The translations under genes and the position numbers were made by a program. A stretch of 17,089 bases of DNA from Prevotellaceae bacterium UBA1746 (GTDB lineage Bacteria > Bacteroidota > Bacteroidia > Bacteroidales > Bacteroidaceae). The stretch is from the NCBI GenBank assembly GCA_905369775.1, contig CAJPJR010000044.1:1-17089 (forward strand), written 5' to 3'. Positions 13,937-17,089 of this stretch are shown here, piece by piece (positions within the stretch are counted from its first letter, which is position 1; every line of letters begins with the position of its first letter). A model generated the notes under the pieces. That model was not told where the DNA came from. It did not search any database and saw only the letters and a list, made by a program, of their open reading frames with translations.

Positions 13937-15694
13937 TCAACCCAAGAAGACGGAGAGGACGAGTTGCGCCAAGAGGATGCGCATGAACATGGCCAGGGGA
14001 TAGACCGTGGAATAGCCCACAGCCGGGGCGTTGTTGCCCGCGGTGGCATTGGCAAATGCGAGGGCGGGAGGGTCGGTGTTGGAGCCGGCAATGAGGCCCA
14101 TGAGGGTGAAGTAGTTGAGCTTCATCTTCAGTCGCGCAAAGACGCCGACCAGGAGGATGGGCACGGTGGTGATGAGGAAGCCCATCCAGACGTAGTGCAC
14201 ACCGTCGCCCTGGGTGATGGTGTTCCAGAACGAGGCACCGGCCTGAATGCCCACACTGCTGAGGAAGAGCACGAGTCCGACTTCGCGCAGGAGGAGGTTG
14301 GCCGAGGTGGAAACGTAGGTGTTGATCTTATAGCGGTAGCCCACGGCGCCGATGAGGATGGCAACGACGAGCGGTCCGCCGGCCAGGCCGAGTTTGACGG
14401 GCACGGTGATGCCGGGAATGGGGATGGGGATCTGTCCCACGATGATACCGATGAGGATGCCGAAGAAGATGGCGCCCACGTTGGGGTGGTCGAGGTGTTT
14501 GACCTGTGCGCCGACCACATCTTTGAAGCGTTCGATGTTTTTCTCCGTGCCGGTGACCAAAATGCGGTCGCCGACCTGCAAACGGAGGTCGCGTGCGGCG
14601 AAGAGGTCCATGCCGTGGCGGGTGACGCGGGTAACGTTGACGTTGTAGAGCGTGGAGACGTGGAGCTGCGCGAAGCTTTTGCCGTTGATTTCGGGTCGCG
14701 TCACGACAAGTCGGCGGCTGACGTACTGTTCGCTTTCGATTTTCTCCTCGTGTCCCACTTCGATGAGCTCACCGAGGAGTTCGCTGATGCGTTCGGCGTC
14801 CTTTTCGGCGCAAACGAGGTGGATCTGCATGTTTTGCTCGAGCAGGGTTTCGCGTCCCGGGATGAGGAGCGTGCCGTCGGGGAGGATGCAGCGCGAAATG
14901 ACGAATTGGACGTTGAGGAACTGGTGGAGCGCTTCGAGGGTGCGGCCTTCGGCGGCGCTTTTGGTGACGCGAATCACCAGGTGTTTGGGCGCCGACGCGG
15001 GATCGTTCTCTTCGGCCGCTTCCAAAGCCTTGCGTTCTTGTTCGAGCGAGGTGCGGGTGAGGAAGCGCACGGCGATGGTGGCCAGGATGATGCCCACCAC
15101 GCCGAGGGGATAGGCGCAGGCGTAGCCGTTGGCGATGACAGGCACGTCTTTCACGCCCGTCATCAGGTCGGGCAGCACGTTGTTGGCCGCGCCGAGACCG
15201 GGGGTGTTGGTCACCGCTCCGTAGAGCACGCCCACCATCATGGGGAGATTATTGGGCGAGTGGGGGTCGCCGAAGATGCCGAGGGCGGTGGCGAGGAAGT
15301 AGAGGCCGATCATCACGGCCACATTGAGGAGCACGAGGCTGAGGGTGAGCATGTTCATGCCCAGACCGCCGGATTTGAAGGTTTGGAAGAAGCTGGGGCC
15401 CACCTGCAATCCGATGCAGTAGACGAAAAGAATGAGGCCGAGTTCCTTGACCATGTCGATCACGTGCTTTTGTCCGGCAACGGCGGCGACAGGGTCTGCA
15501 TAAAGATAATGTGTGCAGATGTGTCCGACGAGAATACCGACGAAGAGCACCCACGTCACGCCGAAGGCGATACCGTTTTTGCCGCCGATGCGCCAACGTC
15601 CCAGGCGGACGCCGAGACTGATGACCAGGGCATACAGAATAACCAAGTGAGCTAAGCTCTCGGGGTTCTGCATGAGTTTAATGAACCATTCCAT
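13937..15694 (-). CDS. AspT/YidE-type transporter with two central TrkA_C-like domains
   Basis: 585 residues, ATG at 15694. Two homologous membrane halves flank a soluble centre. Paired motifs show the duplication: GLILFVYCIGLQVGPSFF (86-103) with GLVLFLSSVGIQAGASFW (473-490), GAVTNTPGLGAANN (159-172) with GSNTDPPALAFANA (537-550), and YACAYPLGVV (191-200) with YSTVYPLAMF (561-570). Residues ~238-310 and ~325-395 are two RCK/TrkA C-terminal-like domains (for example TLLIPGRETLLEQNMQIHLV and LFAARDLRLQVGDRILVTGT), known as ligand-binding regulatory modules. The family contains the aspartate:alanine exchanger AspT and many uncharacterised YidE-like proteins; the substrate cannot be read from sequence. 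Inner membrane. It is monocistronic, with its own promoter and downstream hairpin, and is separated from the cluster by ~950 nt. It is slightly longer than the roughly 560 residues I would expect. Confidence 0.93.
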   Translation of the reverse strand: MEWFIKLMQNPESLAHLVILYALVISLGVRLGRWRIGGKNGIAFGVTWVLFVGILVGHICTHYLYADPVAAVAGQKHVIDMVKELGLILFVYCIGLQVGPSFFQTFKSGGLGMNMLTLSLVLLNVAVMIGLYFLATALGIFGDPHSPNNLPMMVGVLYGAVTNTPGLGAANNVLPDLMTGVKDVPVIANGYACAYPLGVVGIILATIAVRFLTRTSLEQERKALEAAEENDPASAPKHLVIRVTKSAAEGRTLEALHQFLNVQFVISRCILPDGTLLIPGRETLLEQNMQIHLVCAEKDAERISELLGELIEVGHEEKIESEQYVSRRLVVTRPEINGKSFAQLHVSTLYNVNVTRVTRHGMDLFAARDLRLQVGDRILVTGTEKNIERFKDVVGAQVKHLDHPNVGAIFFGILIGIIVGQIPIPIPGITVPVKLGLAGGPLVVAILIGAVGYRYKINTYVSTSANLLLREVGLVLFLSSVGIQAGASFWNTITQGDGVHYVWMGFLITTVPILLVGVFARLKMKLNYFTLMGLIAGSNTDPPALAFANATAGNNAPAVGYSTVYPLAMFMRILLAQLVLSVFLG

Positions 15695-15737
15695 GGATTG
15701 AATTGAATTTGACTGACTGTATAATTATTTCCGGCTG

Positions 15738-15769
15738 CAAAATTAAAACTTATTCGATATTTTCCCAAG
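15738..15769 (-). promoter_or_regulatory. Bacteroides-type promoter of the transporter gene
   Basis: On the minus strand, 15745-15738 reads TAATTTTG, an exact TAnnTTTG -7 element. CTTG at 15769-15766 lies 20 nt upstream, a good fit to the TTTG -33 element and spacing. The ATG at 15694 is about 40 nt downstream. Only this match supports the call. Confidence 0.7.
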
Positions 15770-15881
15770 CCTTCTCGGGGTGAAAAGCGCAAAAGCGGGG
15801 AGGTTTTCGCATTCGGGCGGGGGAAATTCACAATGAAAAGATAAAAACCGTTGGAAAGCGGGCATTTTTTAGGCCGTTCTG

Positions 15882-15913
15882 CTTGGTCGGCGGATGGTAT
15901 ATGCCTACCTTTG
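15882..15913 (+). promoter_or_regulatory. Bacteroides-type promoter of the methyltransferase-like gene
   Basis: TACCTTTG at 15906-15913 is an exact -7 element, with CTTG at 15882-15885 twenty bases upstream as -33. Transcription would start near 15920. That places the in-frame TTG (15883) and ATG (15901) upstream of the transcript and leaves the ATG at 15949 as the first usable start. It is divergent from the transporter promoter, with about 110 bp between the two. Confidence 0.7.
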
Positions 15914-15948
15914 TCGGAAGACATCACTATATTGTAATTCAAGATCCC

Positions 15949-17004
15949 ATGGGCTTCGACGACATCGACATATCCGAAAACGAACTCTTGCGCCGCTATC
16001 CTCAAGTGCTCGAGGCCTTACTGCTCGACCACACGACGCATCGTCCCATTTTCTGGGCCACCGACCACTATGCCCACCTGGGTGCCGGCTATCAATGGCA
16101 CGATTCGATCACGCCCGAGCGCATCACGGGCGAACACGGGCGCGTGATTCAGCCGCGGGTGCTCAAGTCGCGCGAACAACAGCTCGACCGCACCAAGCAA
16201 ATGGCCGAAGTGTTCACCCCGGCCTGGGTTTGCAATGCGCAAAACAACCTTGTCGACGAAGCGTGGTTCGGGCGTCCCGACGTGTTCAACCGCAGCGACG
16301 AGCGCACCCACAGCTGGGAAACGACGAGCGAGCGCATCATTTTCCCGAAAGGCAAGACGTGGCAAGACTATGTTCGCGCCACCCGCCTGGAAATCACCTG
16401 CGGCGAAGGCCCTTATCTGGTGAGTCGCTACGATTCGGTGACGGGCGAATTCATCCCCCTCGGGCAGCGCATCGGTTTGCTCGATCGCAAGCTCCGCGTC
16501 GTGGCCGAAAACACCCTCTCCTCTCCCACCGACCGCAGTCCGGCCCAACAAGCCACGGAATATAAGGTGTGGCGCACCTGGGCATTGGAGGCCTATCGGC
16601 ACACGTTGGGCTACGAGTGGCAAGGCGACAGCCTTTTGTTGGCGCGGGAGTCGTTGCTCGAGACGTTCATCGAGCACCAGCATCACTTTTTCCCCGATGT
16701 GGCGCTCCATGCCCAGACACTCCTTTCCGTGGCCTACGTCATTGCCTGGAATTTATGGCAAATGGACGGACTGAAAGGCGTGGTTCCGGGTTCGTGCCAC
16801 GCCACCACGCACAGCGAACTCGATCTTTTCGCCTCCGATCCCACGGCCACCACTGCTCCCTGCCCGGGTTGTGCGAGCGGCAACCCCCATTTGCACAACG
16901 GCATCTACTGCCTGCTGCGCGATTGGGGCAAGCGCGATCCGATCACGCACAAGAACCATCGCAAAATCCGCTTCGTCGATCTCCTCCGCCCCTCTCTCTC
17001 CTGA
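15949..17004 (+). CDS. Degenerate DNA methyltransferase-like protein ('restriction endonuclease subunit M' family)
   Basis: 351 residues from the ATG at 15949, chosen because the -7 promoter element covers earlier in-frame starts at 15883 and 15901. The N-terminus (NELLRRYPQVLEALLLDHTT, 10-29) is typical of a family that I recall as 'restriction endonuclease subunit M' in Bacteroides genomes. MAEVFTPAWVCNAQNNLVD (68-86) resembles motif X of N6-adenine methyltransferases, and LEITCGEGPYLVSRY (124-138) resembles the SAM-binding motif I (ACGSGxFL). I find no NPPY/DPPY catalytic motif, so enzyme activity is doubtful. The C-terminal part has CPGC followed by H and C residues (PHLHNGIYC), possibly a metal site, and ends with IRFVDLL. 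No restriction or specificity gene is visible nearby, but the contig ends 85 nt downstream. Function unknown; possibly an orphan or regulatory remnant. Confidence 0.8.
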   Translation: MGFDDIDISENELLRRYPQVLEALLLDHTTHRPIFWATDHYAHLGAGYQWHDSITPERITGEHGRVIQPRVLKSREQQLDRTKQMAEVFTPAWVCNAQNNLVDEAWFGRPDVFNRSDERTHSWETTSERIIFPKGKTWQDYVRATRLEITCGEGPYLVSRYDSVTGEFIPLGQRIGLLDRKLRVVAENTLSSPTDRSPAQQATEYKVWRTWALEAYRHTLGYEWQGDSLLLARESLLETFIEHQHHFFPDVALHAQTLLSVAYVIAWNLWQMDGLKGVVPGSCHATTHSELDLFASDPTATTAPCPGCASGNPHLHNGIYCLLRDWGKRDPITHKNHRKIRFVDLLRPSLS

Positions 17005-17089
17005 TCGCCCTCCCATTTTTCGGTGCCTCGCCCCCACTTTTCGTCCCTCGCGACGAGCTATCTGCCTCCACTTCTGAGAATTGCGTCTA

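Noticed and set aside
13554..13940. 128-codon minus-strand open frame after the transporter
   Set aside because: Arg/Ala-rich translation without motif, overlapping the terminator hairpin; typical of GC-rich noncoding sequence.
13637..15655. 672-codon plus-strand open frame opposite the transporter
   Set aside because: Highly charged His/Asp/Glu/Gly shadow sequence; the minus-strand frame has duplicated transporter motifs.
15652..16005. 117-codon minus-strand open frame upstream of the transporter
   Set aside because: It overlaps two divergent promoters and the start of the plus-strand gene, and has no recognisable sequence.
17041..17056. Hairpin tcgtc/gacga after the methyltransferase-like gene as a terminator
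   Set aside because: Five-base-pair stem and no T run; it also lies next to the doubtful contig end.

Overview
The window looks like a whole contig from a GC-rich member of the Bacteroidales. Evidence: two Bacteroides-type promoters (-7 element TAnnTTTG with a TTG-containing -33 element about 20 bp upstream), almost no Shine-Dalgarno sequences, an AspT/YidE-type transporter of the size usual in this order, and a family otherwise met as 'restriction endonuclease subunit M' in Bacteroides-like genomes. Placement is by recognition, not by search. Bases 1-60 are not genomic: they match, with errors, an Illumina Nextera P7 index adapter, and the next ~150 bases may also be of low quality.

Most of the window (231-13284, minus strand) is one long gene cluster, read right to left: a lipoprotein with a vWA-like domain (11623-12990); a small three-helix membrane protein (11221-11604); a tubulin/FtsZ-like GTPase (9604-11214); a 1126-residue actin/Hsp70-fold ATPase (6209-9589); after a 299-nt structured gap, an 897-residue protein with a degenerate Hsp70-like head, TPR/coiled-coil middle and repetitive basic tail (3216-5909); three TerD-like proteins (2531-3202, 1834-2418, 1076-1654); and a single-pass membrane protein with a Cpl-7-like, probably peptidoglycan-binding C-terminus (363-1064). 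An intrinsic terminator (231-270) closes the cluster.

I infer a membrane- and wall-anchored assembly: nucleotide-driven tubulin-like and actin/Hsp70-like cytosolic proteins, TerD-like calcium-type domains as sensors or adaptors, and envelope anchors at both ends of the cluster (vWA lipoprotein; TM-linker-Cpl-7 protein). Two TerD proteins and the membrane anchor share the same N-terminal peptide (LKRK-V/I-TLR), which may be a common docking tag. The combination resembles TerD/vWA stress systems and the FtsZ-like signalling neighbourhoods known from comparative genomics, but its function is not evident and I have not seen this exact set described.

To the right, after a ~950-nt gene-free stretch with an AT-rich part, lies a stand-alone AspT/YidE-type transporter (13937-15694, minus) with its own promoter and a hairpin terminator, then a divergently transcribed methyltransferase-like gene (15949-17004, plus) with its own promoter. 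These two are probably unrelated to the cluster.
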